A stretch of DNA of 64,000 bases from Hanstruepera ponticola (GTDB taxonomy: Bacteria; Bacteroidota; Bacteroidia; Flavobacteriales; Flavobacteriaceae): NCBI RefSeq assembly GCF_012931685.1, contig NZ_JABANC010000001.1, positions 744,001-808,000 of the forward strand. The letters run 5' to 3'. The stretch's first letter is position 1; the number at the start of each line of letters is the position of its first letter. This document shows positions 1 through 8,352 of the stretch, one piece after another. Position numbers and translations under genes: made by a program. Under the pieces are notes generated by a model, which saw only the letters and a list, made by a program, of their open reading frames with translations, did not search any database and was not told where the DNA came from.

Positions 1-637
1 CTTTTGCAATAGTATCTGGTTTACTTTCGCCTGTTAATGCTGCTGTGTTGAATGAACCTTTATCGGAAAGTAGAATACCATCTAAAGGGATTTTTTCTCC
101 AACACGTACTTGCACTTTTTCGCCAATTTCAACCGTTTCTGGACTTACAGACAAATAATCATTGTTGCGATATACCAGAGCTTCATTTGGTCTTACATCA
201 AGTAAGGCTTTTATATTTCCTTTTGCTCTGTTAACTGCTGCATTCTGGAATAATTCCCCAACTGCATAAAACAACATTACTGCAACACCTTCAGGATATT
301 CGCCAATAATAAAGGCTCCAATAGTGGCTATAGACATTAAAAAGAACTCTGTAAATACATCGCCTTTTTTAATACTTTCCCAACCTTCTTTTACAACAGG
401 AAGTCCAACTGGTAAATAAGCAATACCATACCATATAATGCGAATCCAATCCTTGAAAAAAGCAACATCAAAATAGTCTAACCCAATACCAATAATTAGC
501 ATTGTAAAACTTATAATTGCTGGTACATAGGCTTTAATTTGATTTGAATTACCACTATGATTGTGACCATCATTGTGACTATGTTCTTTTTCAGGATTAG
601 GCTTAATATCTCTTAAATTCAGCTTCTTTTTTTTCAT
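1..637 (-). CDS. heavy-metal P1B-type ATPase, 5' part only
   Basis: This is the N-terminal ~212 residues of a heavy-metal-translocating P-type ATPase that would pump Zn/Cd/Co-like ions out across the inner membrane at the cost of ATP; the gene runs off the left edge. Seen: a start ATG at 637, a basic N-terminus, a His-rich stretch (HSHNDGHNHSG), hydrophobic segments near residues 32-52, 60-80 and 92-128, and the actuator-domain motif TGES near the window edge. There is no N-terminal CxxC HMA domain; the His-rich tract may serve as the metal-collecting part (inference). The catalytic DKTGT and CPx motifs would lie outside. It is 58 bp downstream of the Fur-family gene and is probably the last gene of the metal operon seen here. 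Confidence 0.85.
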   Translation of the reverse strand, partial: MKKKKLNLRDIKPNPEKEHSHNDGHNHSGNSNQIKAYVPAIISFTMLIIGIGLDYFDVAFFKDWIRIIWYGIAYLPVGLPVVKEGWESIKKGDVFTEFFLMSIATIGAFIIGEYPEGVAVMLFYAVGELFQNAAVNRAKGNIKALLDVRPNEALVYRNNDYLSVSPETVEIGEKVQVRVGEKIPLDGILLSDKGSFNTAALTGESKPDTIAK

Positions 638-695
638 AATAAAATTTATCTCATCCAAAGATGATAATTTAATAAGTGCAATGGAAGTGCATTTG

Positions 696-1109
696 TTATC
701 TACTGCACTTATCACAAATACCTTTTACAACCAAGTTTACATTTTCCGAAACAAAGCCATCAGGTACTTTAATTTGAGGTATTTTATGGTCTGTTAAGCA
801 AATGGTTTCATTACAGTTATTGCAATGAAAATGCAAATGTAAATCGGTTTCAATCTCGCAATTACAGCCGTTTTCACATAATGCATATTTAGTGATTCCA
901 GTACCATCATCTATTTGATGCACAATATCCTTTTCCTCGAATGTTTTAATAGTTCTGTATAACGTCGTTCTATCTGCTTTTTCAAAAGCATTTTCTATAT
1001 CACTTAATGTTACTGCAATTTCTTTTTCTGCAAGAAACTTATAAATTAACAAACGCATTGCCGTAACACGTATATCTTTTGACTCTAATAATTTTTCTAT
1101 TGTTTGCAT
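696..1109 (-). CDS. Fur-family metal-responsive transcriptional regulator
   Basis: A 137-residue Fur-superfamily repressor, expected to bind DNA as a metal-loaded dimer and control the surrounding efflux genes. Seen: an N-terminal winged-helix region with the family-typical DRTTLYRTIKTFEE stretch near residues 46-59, then a metal/dimerisation half with HLHFHCNNC near residues 91-99 and a C-terminal CDKC, the two cysteine pairs of a structural zinc site. The gene starts 3 bp after the adaptor gene, so it is co-transcribed with the pump it probably regulates. Zur-like (zinc) sensing fits the context better than iron sensing, but the sequence alone does not settle the metal. Confidence 0.85.
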   Translation of the reverse strand: MQTIEKLLESKDIRVTAMRLLIYKFLAEKEIAVTLSDIENAFEKADRTTLYRTIKTFEEKDIVHQIDDGTGITKYALCENGCNCEIETDLHLHFHCNNCNETICLTDHKIPQIKVPDGFVSENVNLVVKGICDKCSR

Positions 1110-1112
1110 AAT

Positions 1113-2318
1113 TTAATGTTCGTGTTCTGCTTCGCCTTTTTTCATTTCTGCTATAAGATAATACGCATTATTATAAGCAAACTTTGTATTTGGCTTTATA
1201 TCTTCAGTAAATTGAATAGCTATCCAATTGCCATCTTTTGCTCCTAAAAGCACTTCAACTGGTTTAAAACTCCAATCTTCATTTTCTTTTTCTGCTGAAA
1301 ACACAAAAAATTTATCACCTTCTTTTACTATCGCACTTTCGGGCAACGCCATAGTTTCTGTATTTTCAGTTTGAATTTTACCTTGGATATACATTCCAGG
1401 AATTAAGTTACCTTTTTTGTTTTCAATCTCAGCATGTACATGTACTGCTTTAGGATTATCTTCAAATGTTTTACTAACGGAATATATTTCAGCTATTAAT
1501 TCTTCATCTTGTATTGTTTGTACATTAAAGGTTACTTTTTGACCTTTCTTAACTTTATACACATCTTTTTCAAACACCATTAAATCAGCATGAACATGAT
1601 GTGTATTTACAATTTCAAAGAGTTCGGTTTGTGGTTCAACATATTGTCCTGTTTTTACTTCTACCTTTTGCACATAGCCTTCAATTGGACTTCGTAAGGA
1701 AATACTTTGAGCAATTGTTCCATTTCGTACTGATGACGTATTTATGTTTAATAGTTTCAATTGCGCTTCCAATCCCTTAACCACAGCTTTAGAGGCTTCA
1801 TATTCTGCTTCAGCTTTTTGGTAATTTGCACCAGATCCAACTCCTGCATCATATAATTTTTGTTGACGCTCAAAGTTCTTCTTTAAAAAATTACTATTGC
1901 TAAAAGCATTCAAATAATCGGTTTGCATTTGGATAATATTTGGATGTGAAAGATAAGCTACCACTTGATCTTTGTTCACCTTATCGCCTTCAATCACTTT
2001 TATGGATACCACGTTTGCACCAACAACTGATGTTATTGCAGCTTCACTTTGTGGTGGCACTTCTAATGTGCCATTGGCTTCCACATAGCCACTCATATTA
2101 CGCAATGCAATTGTGTCTATCTTCATTTTTAAGGCTTCAAACTGTTGTTCTGAAAGCATCACTTCTTCGCCTTTGCTATGGTCATCGTTTTCTTCAATCT
2201 TTTGTTCTTCGTTATGGGAATGACCATCACCTTCTTTATGGCTTTCTTTATTTCCGCAAGCAACAACTAAAAATGAAACTGTTAGTAGTGCTAAAATTAT
2301 ATATCGTGTGTTTTTCAT
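1113..2318 (-). CDS. RND efflux periplasmic adaptor lipoprotein (CzcB/CusB type)
   Basis: A 401-residue membrane-fusion protein that bridges the inner-membrane RND pump and the outer-membrane channel for divalent metal export. Seen: a signal peptide ending in a lipobox (LVVAC, lipidated Cys at residue 21), a His/Glu-rich tract after it (residues ~26-52, including DGHSHNEE), the biotinyl-lipoyl-like hairpin halves around the helical region at residues ~130-200, beta-barrel strands after that, and a His-rich C-terminus (AEHEH). The His-rich tails suggest Zn/Co/Cd handling (inference). It starts 4 bp after the pump gene's stop and ends 3 bp before the Fur-family start, so all three are one transcription unit. 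Confidence 0.9.
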   Translation of the reverse strand: MKNTRYIILALLTVSFLVVACGNKESHKEGDGHSHNEEQKIEENDDHSKGEEVMLSEQQFEALKMKIDTIALRNMSGYVEANGTLEVPPQSEAAITSVVGANVVSIKVIEGDKVNKDQVVAYLSHPNIIQMQTDYLNAFSNSNFLKKNFERQQKLYDAGVGSGANYQKAEAEYEASKAVVKGLEAQLKLLNINTSSVRNGTIAQSISLRSPIEGYVQKVEVKTGQYVEPQTELFEIVNTHHVHADLMVFEKDVYKVKKGQKVTFNVQTIQDEELIAEIYSVSKTFEDNPKAVHVHAEIENKKGNLIPGMYIQGKIQTENTETMALPESAIVKEGDKFFVFSAEKENEDWSFKPVEVLLGAKDGNWIAIQFTEDIKPNTKFAYNNAYYLIAEMKKGEAEHEH

Positions 2319-2322
2319 TGTC

Positions 2323-5300
2323 TTATTGATTAAAATATTGTAGTTGAAATGTGCTTTCTAAATAATTTATTAATGCTTCTTGAGATTGTAATTCAGATTG
2401 AATAGCTTCTTTTATAAGTTGTGTAAACGCTGTGTAATCAATCTCTCCTTCTTTATAAGCAAACAAAGCACCAGTTTTTTGCTCTTTAATAAGTGGTAAT
2501 ACTTCATCCTTATAGAACAGCCAAGATGTTTTCCATTTTTGGTGATTTTCTTTGGCTTGATTAAATTTAGATTGCACTTCCTTTTGCTTGAACTGCATAT
2601 TTGATTCGGCAATTTGCCTATCAATTTTTGCAGTTCTAACTTGTGCTTTTGTTGTACCAGATAAAAACGGTATTGAAATACCAGCTTGATAGGTATAAAA
2701 CCCTGAATTTCCGTTTACTTTTTGCAAACCACCTTGAAGGTTTAACTTTGGTAAATTTTCAGCTTTGGCAGCTTTAAAGTTTGCTTCTGCCTCTGCGAGT
2801 TGAAGTTGAGAAACAGTATATAAAGGGTGTGCTTCTATACTAAAGGATTCTACATATATTTCGCTCTCTATATCAATTTCATCTGAAACCGTATAAAAAT
2901 CATCTGAAATCAACCACAAGTTTAATTGTTGTAAAGCAATAACATATTCGCTTTTTGATTGCAAAAATTTATTCTGAATCAGTAAGGCTTGATTTTTGGC
3001 TGCTGCATATTCCAGTTTAGAAATGGCTTCGACTTCATAATTTAAAGCAACTGCTTTTTCAAAGTTGGTATAGATGGAATCTAACTCTTTGTATAAATTA
3101 TAATTCCTTTTACTCTGTAAAGCATTTGCCCACGCTTTCTTTACTTCCAGTTCTAAATCTAATTCTGAAAGCTGAAACGCTTTTTGAGCTAACTGAATGC
3201 GTTGCTCCAGTAATTTTCTCTTTGGTGCTATACCAAATACATCAATATTTGATTGACCAACTCCAATAGTGGTGTAAATACCATTTCCGTTATTGATTTC
3301 TTCACCTCCCGTAAAAATTTGGGTAGTACCAAAATCGAAAGCAGTTCCTTTTAATTGTTGTTGCTTATCAATTTCGAGTTGTTGTTGTTTTAAACTTGGA
3401 TAGTTTTCTTTAGCCAATTTTACAGCTTCTTGCATCGAAATAATTGGTAACGAATCATTTATTTTTTGCGCATTTCCTGTTATTGGCAACAAAAACATAA
3501 AAGCCACCATAGCAGTAACTGTAATTACCTTTTTGTTAGCCCTAAAATTGAATGATTTGTTTTCTACCCAATGATATAATATAGGTAAAACGAATAATGT
3601 TAATAGTGTAGAGGTTAACAAACCACCAATTACAACGGTTGCTAAAGGTCGCTGAACTTCTGCACCAGCCGATGCTGAAATTGCCATAGGTAGAAAGCCT
3701 AAAACATCTGTAAAAGCAGTTAACATTATAGGTCTGATTCTTCGCTTTGTACCTTCTATAATTCTATCTTTTAGATTGGTAACTCCTTCTTCTTTTAACT
3801 CATTCAAACCACTAATCATTACTAATCCGTTTAATACTGCAACACCAAACAACACAATAAAACCAACACCTGCCGAAATACTAAAAGGCATATCACGCAA
3901 CCATAACGCTACAACACCTCCAATGGTTGCCATTGGGATTGCTATATAAATCATCAAGGTTTGTGGTAAGGATTTTAATGCAAAATAAATCAGTACAAAA
4001 ATGAGTAACAAGGCAATAGGAACAACAGTTTGTAAACGGTTACTGGCACGTTCTAAATTTTCAAAAGCACCACCATAACGAATGAAATAACCTGATGGTA
4101 GTTCTAATTGTGCATCTAATTTAGTTTTAATTTCTTCTACCAATGATTTTACATCACGACCTCTAACATTAACACCTACATAAGTTCTTCTGTTGGTATT
4201 GTCTCTACTGATTTGCATTGGACCAGCTTTGTAGCTAACATCCGCAATTTCACGTAATGGAATTTGAGTGCCAGAAGGTAGATTAATGTAGAGGTTTTGA
4301 ACATCTGTTATGTCTTTACGATTACGAGAACTTAACCTAACCACTAAATCAAACCGCTTTTCACCTTCAAAAATAACACCTGCTGTTCCACCTGCAAATG
4401 CTGATTGTACAATTTGGTTTAAGGTATTAATTTGAAGTCCGTATTGTGCCAATTTATTTCTATTATATGAAATGGTCATTTGCGGTAGGCCTGTTGTAGC
4501 TTCCGCTTTCATATCGCCAATACCTTCTGTACCAGCAATAATTTTAGATATTTCTTCTGCCTTTTGAGATAGCACCTCTATATCTTCACCATAAAGTTTA
4601 ATAGCAATGTCTTCACGAACACCTTCAAGCAGTTCATTAAATCGCATTTCAATAGGTTGTGTAAACTCATAGTTAACACCAGGAATTATTTCCACAGCTT
4701 CCTTCATTTTTTCAATGAGTTCGTCTTTTGTTTCAACGGTAGTCCATTCGCTTTTTGGCTTTAGAATTACAAAAACATCGGCTAAATCCATTGGCATTGG
4801 GTCTGTTGGAATTTCGGCAACACCAATTCGACTGACTATTTTTTCAACTTCTGGAAACTTTGCTTTTACAATTTGTTCAATTTTTGTAGTTGTTTCAATA
4901 GTTTCAGTAAGAGAACTACCTGGTTTTAAAATGGCGTGAAATGCAATGTCGCCCTCATCCAGTTGCGGTATAAATTCACCACCCATTCTTGTGAACATAA
5001 AGACTGTAATTCCGAATAGCACGACTGCAATACCAATAATCCATTTTCCTTTTTGCAATGCCTTTACCAATAAGGGTTGGTACTTATCCTCAACCCAATG
5101 CACAAATCTATCACCATACGAATTCTTATCGTTTTTTGGTGCTCGTAACACCAATGCAGACATCATTGGTACGTAGGTTAAACATAGCACCATTGCACCA
5201 ATCATCGCAAAAATAAAGGTCAATGCCATTGGTTTGAACATTTTCCCTTCAATACCTTCTAATGCTAATATTGGTAGAAATACAATTAGAATAATTAACT

Positions 5301-6657
5301 GACCAAAAAAGGCAGCATTCATCATTTTTTTTGAGGCATTTGCTGCTACACCATCACGTTCTTTGGAAGTCAATTTTTTCTTCTTATAGAGTTGGGAAGC
5401 AATTAGAAAAACGGTACTTTCTACAATAATTACAGCACCATCGACAATGATTCCGAAATCTATTGCTCCCAGGCTCATTAAGTTAGCCCAAACATCAAAA
5501 ACATTCATTAGTATAAATGCGAATAATAGTGATAATGGAATTGTTGAAGCAACGATTAAACCACCTCGCCAATTGCCTAATAAGAAAATAAGAACAAATA
5601 TCACTATTAATGCACCTTCAATGAGGTTGGTAGCAACCGTTGAAGTTGTTTCTGCTATTAATTTACTTCGGTCTAACAAAGGTTCGATAATCACCCCTTC
5701 TGGTAATGATTTTTCGATTTGAGCCATTCGTACTTTTACATTCTCAATAACATCGTTTGAATTAGCACCTTTAAGCATCATAACCAAACCACCAACTACT
5801 TCGCCTTCGCCATCTTGGGTTAAAGCACCATAACGAATAGCAGCACCAAATTGTACCGTAGCAATGTCGCCAACGGTAATTGGAATATTGTTTGTGTTTT
5901 TAACCGTAATCTTTTTAATATCCTCTAAACTACGTACCAAACCTTCTCCACGAATAAAATTGGCTTGATGGTTCTTTTCAATGTATGCTCCACCTGTGTT
6001 TTGATTGTTGGCTTCAAGTGCTTCAAAAACATCGGTAATTGTTAAACCAATAGCTTTTAGTTCGTTTGGGTCTACAGCAACTTCGTATTGTTTAATTTTT
6101 CCACCTATGGCGTTTACTTCAACAACACCTTCGACCATAGCCATTTGACGCTGTACAATCCAATCTTGCATTGTGCGCAAATCAGTAACCGAATATTTGT
6201 CTTTATACTCTGGTTTTACTTTAAGTGTGTATTGATAAATTTCTCCTAATCCAGAAGAGATAGGTCCCATAGCAGGTTCGCCAAAACCACTTGGGATTTG
6301 TTCTTTGACTTCGTTTAGTTTTTCAGCTACTAATTGACGCGGTAGATACGTTCCCATATCATCGTCAAAAACTATAGTAACCACAGATAAACCAAAACGA
6401 GAAATGGAACGGATTTCCTTTACATCAGGTAAGTTACTCATTGCGACTTCCACAGGGTAGGTTACAAATTGTTCAATGTCCTCTGTACCTAAATTGGGTG
6501 CTTGCGTAATGACTTGTACTTGATTATTGGTAATATCTGGAACAGCATCGATGGGCACTTGGGTCATACTCCAAATACCTGCTCCAACAATGGTAAGCGT
6601 TAGCAAACCAATAATGAATTTGTTATTGATTGAAAAATCAATGATTTTATTAATCAT
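2323..6657 (-). CDS. CzcA-type HME-RND metal pump fused to a TolC-like outer-membrane factor
   Basis: A 1444-residue proton-driven heavy-metal exporter. Residues 1 to ~1045 are a complete HME-RND transporter: first TM near 12-32, and the TM4 signature DFGIIVDGAVIIVE with acidic residues D400, D406 and E413, matching the D/D/E proton-relay positions of CzcA-class Zn/Co/Cd pumps. After the last TM helix a second signal-like hydrophobic segment (~1050-1070) leads into ~370 residues of helical outer-membrane-factor sequence (CzcC/TolC type) with two repeated coiled-coil halves. The RND-OMF fusion is known in Bacteroidota and leaves only the adaptor as a separate subunit. It starts ATG at 6657 and is the first gene of the efflux run. 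How the C-terminal part would be released to reach the outer membrane is not evident. Confidence 0.92.
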   Translation of the reverse strand: MINKIIDFSINNKFIIGLLTLTIVGAGIWSMTQVPIDAVPDITNNQVQVITQAPNLGTEDIEQFVTYPVEVAMSNLPDVKEIRSISRFGLSVVTIVFDDDMGTYLPRQLVAEKLNEVKEQIPSGFGEPAMGPISSGLGEIYQYTLKVKPEYKDKYSVTDLRTMQDWIVQRQMAMVEGVVEVNAIGGKIKQYEVAVDPNELKAIGLTITDVFEALEANNQNTGGAYIEKNHQANFIRGEGLVRSLEDIKKITVKNTNNIPITVGDIATVQFGAAIRYGALTQDGEGEVVGGLVMMLKGANSNDVIENVKVRMAQIEKSLPEGVIIEPLLDRSKLIAETTSTVATNLIEGALIVIFVLIFLLGNWRGGLIVASTIPLSLLFAFILMNVFDVWANLMSLGAIDFGIIVDGAVIIVESTVFLIASQLYKKKKLTSKERDGVAANASKKMMNAAFFGQLIILIVFLPILALEGIEGKMFKPMALTFIFAMIGAMVLCLTYVPMMSALVLRAPKNDKNSYGDRFVHWVEDKYQPLLVKALQKGKWIIGIAVVLFGITVFMFTRMGGEFIPQLDEGDIAFHAILKPGSSLTETIETTTKIEQIVKAKFPEVEKIVSRIGVAEIPTDPMPMDLADVFVILKPKSEWTTVETKDELIEKMKEAVEIIPGVNYEFTQPIEMRFNELLEGVREDIAIKLYGEDIEVLSQKAEEISKIIAGTEGIGDMKAEATTGLPQMTISYNRNKLAQYGLQINTLNQIVQSAFAGGTAGVIFEGEKRFDLVVRLSSRNRKDITDVQNLYINLPSGTQIPLREIADVSYKAGPMQISRDNTNRRTYVGVNVRGRDVKSLVEEIKTKLDAQLELPSGYFIRYGGAFENLERASNRLQTVVPIALLLIFVLIYFALKSLPQTLMIYIAIPMATIGGVVALWLRDMPFSISAGVGFIVLFGVAVLNGLVMISGLNELKEEGVTNLKDRIIEGTKRRIRPIMLTAFTDVLGFLPMAISASAGAEVQRPLATVVIGGLLTSTLLTLFVLPILYHWVENKSFNFRANKKVITVTAMVAFMFLLPITGNAQKINDSLPIISMQEAVKLAKENYPSLKQQQLEIDKQQQLKGTAFDFGTTQIFTGGEEINNGNGIYTTIGVGQSNIDVFGIAPKRKLLEQRIQLAQKAFQLSELDLELEVKKAWANALQSKRNYNLYKELDSIYTNFEKAVALNYEVEAISKLEYAAAKNQALLIQNKFLQSKSEYVIALQQLNLWLISDDFYTVSDEIDIESEIYVESFSIEAHPLYTVSQLQLAEAEANFKAAKAENLPKLNLQGGLQKVNGNSGFYTYQAGISIPFLSGTTKAQVRTAKIDRQIAESNMQFKQKEVQSKFNQAKENHQKWKTSWLFYKDEVLPLIKEQKTGALFAYKEGEIDYTAFTQLIKEAIQSELQSQEALINYLESTFQLQYFNQ

Positions 6658-6780
6658 AGAAAATGTTTTAATTCAGTTAAACTTTTCGGTACAATTCAGA
6701 TATAGAAAATAGAATTACACGAAATGAAAAGAACCATATAGGTTCAAAATTGGATATAGTTATCCTTTAAAAAAACTGAA

Positions 6781-7176
6781 TTATGCCCTTGGTGGCTGGA
6801 AAAGCGATTCCAAATATCTGGAAGTGAAGTTTACTTTATGTAAATTATACTGTTTTTTCTCTTCAAAATTTAGTCGATTGGTTAAAGCCAAAGTATTGTT
6901 GGCAATAATTAATACCAATGGGTGACAACATTGATTATGGGAATGAATAGGTGTATTTTCCTTATCTGGGCTATGATGATGCTCTTTATTTTGAGCATTA
7001 TTATCAATGTAATCTTCAACTACATATTCAAAGAAAGAGTCTCCATAAACTTTATGGTCTTGATAATGGGTAATAACGTTTGAAATTTCTTTAATTGACC
7101 CACAAAAGTCCATATCTATGCTAATCCCTTGAAAAAAGAGTAAAATAGACATTGATATGGAAACGAATATTTTCAT
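6781..7176 (-). CDS. small secreted His-rich protein, HYC_CC_PP-like
   Basis: A 131-residue protein of unknown activity, probably exported: residues 4-20 are hydrophobic. Seen: a Cys at residue 25 (MDFC), a His-rich loop near 66-82 (KEHHHSP, HSHNQ), a CC pair at 83-84 followed by HP, and a PP pair at 128-129 near the C-terminus. This spacing of C, CC and PP matches what I recall of the HYC_CC_PP family, small Bacteroidota proteins found next to metal-resistance genes; here the first motif is DFC rather than HYC. It lies 123 bp upstream of the CzcA fusion on the same strand. A periplasmic metal-binding or sensing role is inference. Confidence 0.6.
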   Translation of the reverse strand: MKIFVSISMSILLFFQGISIDMDFCGSIKEISNVITHYQDHKVYGDSFFEYVVEDYIDNNAQNKEHHHSPDKENTPIHSHNQCCHPLVLIIANNTLALTNRLNFEEKKQYNLHKVNFTSRYLESLFQPPRA

Positions 7177-7244
7177 ATACTATAGACAAATATAGAAATT
7201 ATTTAATGCAATGGTGTTGCAAATGATGTTGCAAAAGTATTATA

Positions 7245-8348
7245 CTACCACTTACCCATTTTAGAAAGTACTTTTTTATACTTGAGCATTTGTATATCAT
7301 CCTTACAATAAGGGTGTTCTAATAACTCTTTTAGCTTACCAATAAATTCTTTGGAAACAAATCCTTTTTTCTTTAAAATCTCAAATAGAATTAGAGCTTG
7401 TTCCGCTCTGTATTTAGCTTTTTTGACAAATTCCTCACCATTTTCTGGTTTTTCATAATGATTTTGAATATCGAAATGTTTATCAATATCGCCTTTATAA
7501 CCAATTATTAGTTTTTCTGCATTCTGTTGGGTTACTCCATTTGTAGTGAATACGTAGTCTCTATCTTGTGTAAGTCGATTAATTCTTGTTTGGCCATCTG
7601 CATAGTCATTGGGATGAATTTCTAAATAATGTGAGCGGTCTAATGGTAAAGTTATTACTGCTTTTGGGTCATATAACCCTTGAAAACGATTTGTTTCAAA
7701 ATGCCTGATGGATACAGGATTATCGCAAGTTATTAGAGGTGCATTCGCATCATTAATTTTTATAACATTAATAGTACAGTCATATTTATATTTTACAAAA
7801 TTCCCCCATTGTTCTAAATGGTTTACTAAAAAAACCGTTCTTGAACGTTCGTTATGTTCTTTTTTTACAGCTTCAATATCATCAATGTGAAACTTTATTT
7901 TTTCACCATATAAGTTCATTTTTATCATTCCTTCTTGATCTGCTGTATGAGCTGCTTTATTAAAAATTTGATTATTCATACTCCGTTGAAGATTTAAAAT
8001 TCTTGGTGTTCTAAAATATAGTGAGAGACAAACGTAGAGTATCTGTATTTTTTCTTCTTGGGTTACCGTTAAAGCTTTTTCATCAATAAGCAGGGAATAG
8101 ACTTTTTGAAATTCACTATCTACATTTTCAGCGTAATGTTTTTCTAAGGCGTATTTTACTTCATCTGATTCAGCAGGAATTGTATAAATGTTTTTTTCAA
8201 AACAAATATCTTTTGTGCTTATTTGCTCTAAAAGCATATCATTGTCCATTTTATAAACATCGACAAAATGATTTCTTTTTCTTCCTTCAACTGCAAAGTT
8301 CTTTAAATATGAACGTGGTATATAATGTTGCTTTATTGGATTTGACAT
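7245..8348 (-). CDS. DUF4238 domain protein, third gene of candidate defence operon
   Basis: A 367-residue soluble protein recognised as DUF4238 from its opening (QHYIPRSYLKNFA, residues 7-19) and the later ITCDNPVS motif near residue 205. The family's biochemical function is not established to my knowledge. No signal peptide or TM segment is seen. The C-terminal third is Lys/Glu-rich and predicted helical. The start ATG at 8348 lies 4 bp after the stop of the restriction-endonuclease-like gene, so it is almost certainly co-translated with it and with the helical-repeat gene before that. Its place in a mobile element, in a closed three-gene cassette, suggests a role in defence or in element maintenance (inference). 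Confidence 0.75.
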   Translation of the reverse strand: MSNPIKQHYIPRSYLKNFAVEGRKRNHFVDVYKMDNDMLLEQISTKDICFEKNIYTIPAESDEVKYALEKHYAENVDSEFQKVYSLLIDEKALTVTQEEKIQILYVCLSLYFRTPRILNLQRSMNNQIFNKAAHTADQEGMIKMNLYGEKIKFHIDDIEAVKKEHNERSRTVFLVNHLEQWGNFVKYKYDCTINVIKINDANAPLITCDNPVSIRHFETNRFQGLYDPKAVITLPLDRSHYLEIHPNDYADGQTRINRLTQDRDYVFTTNGVTQQNAEKLIIGYKGDIDKHFDIQNHYEKPENGEEFVKKAKYRAEQALILFEILKKKGFVSKEFIGKLKELLEHPYCKDDIQMLKYKKVLSKMGKW

Positions 8349-8352
8349 TATT

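Noticed and set aside
1940-2329. A 129-residue plus-strand frame opposite the adaptor gene
   Set aside because: It is the antisense shadow of a clear CzcB-type gene and has no recognisable domain.
5447-5722. Plus-strand frame opposite the RND pump
   Set aside because: Antisense shadow of conserved membrane segments of the CzcA-type protein.
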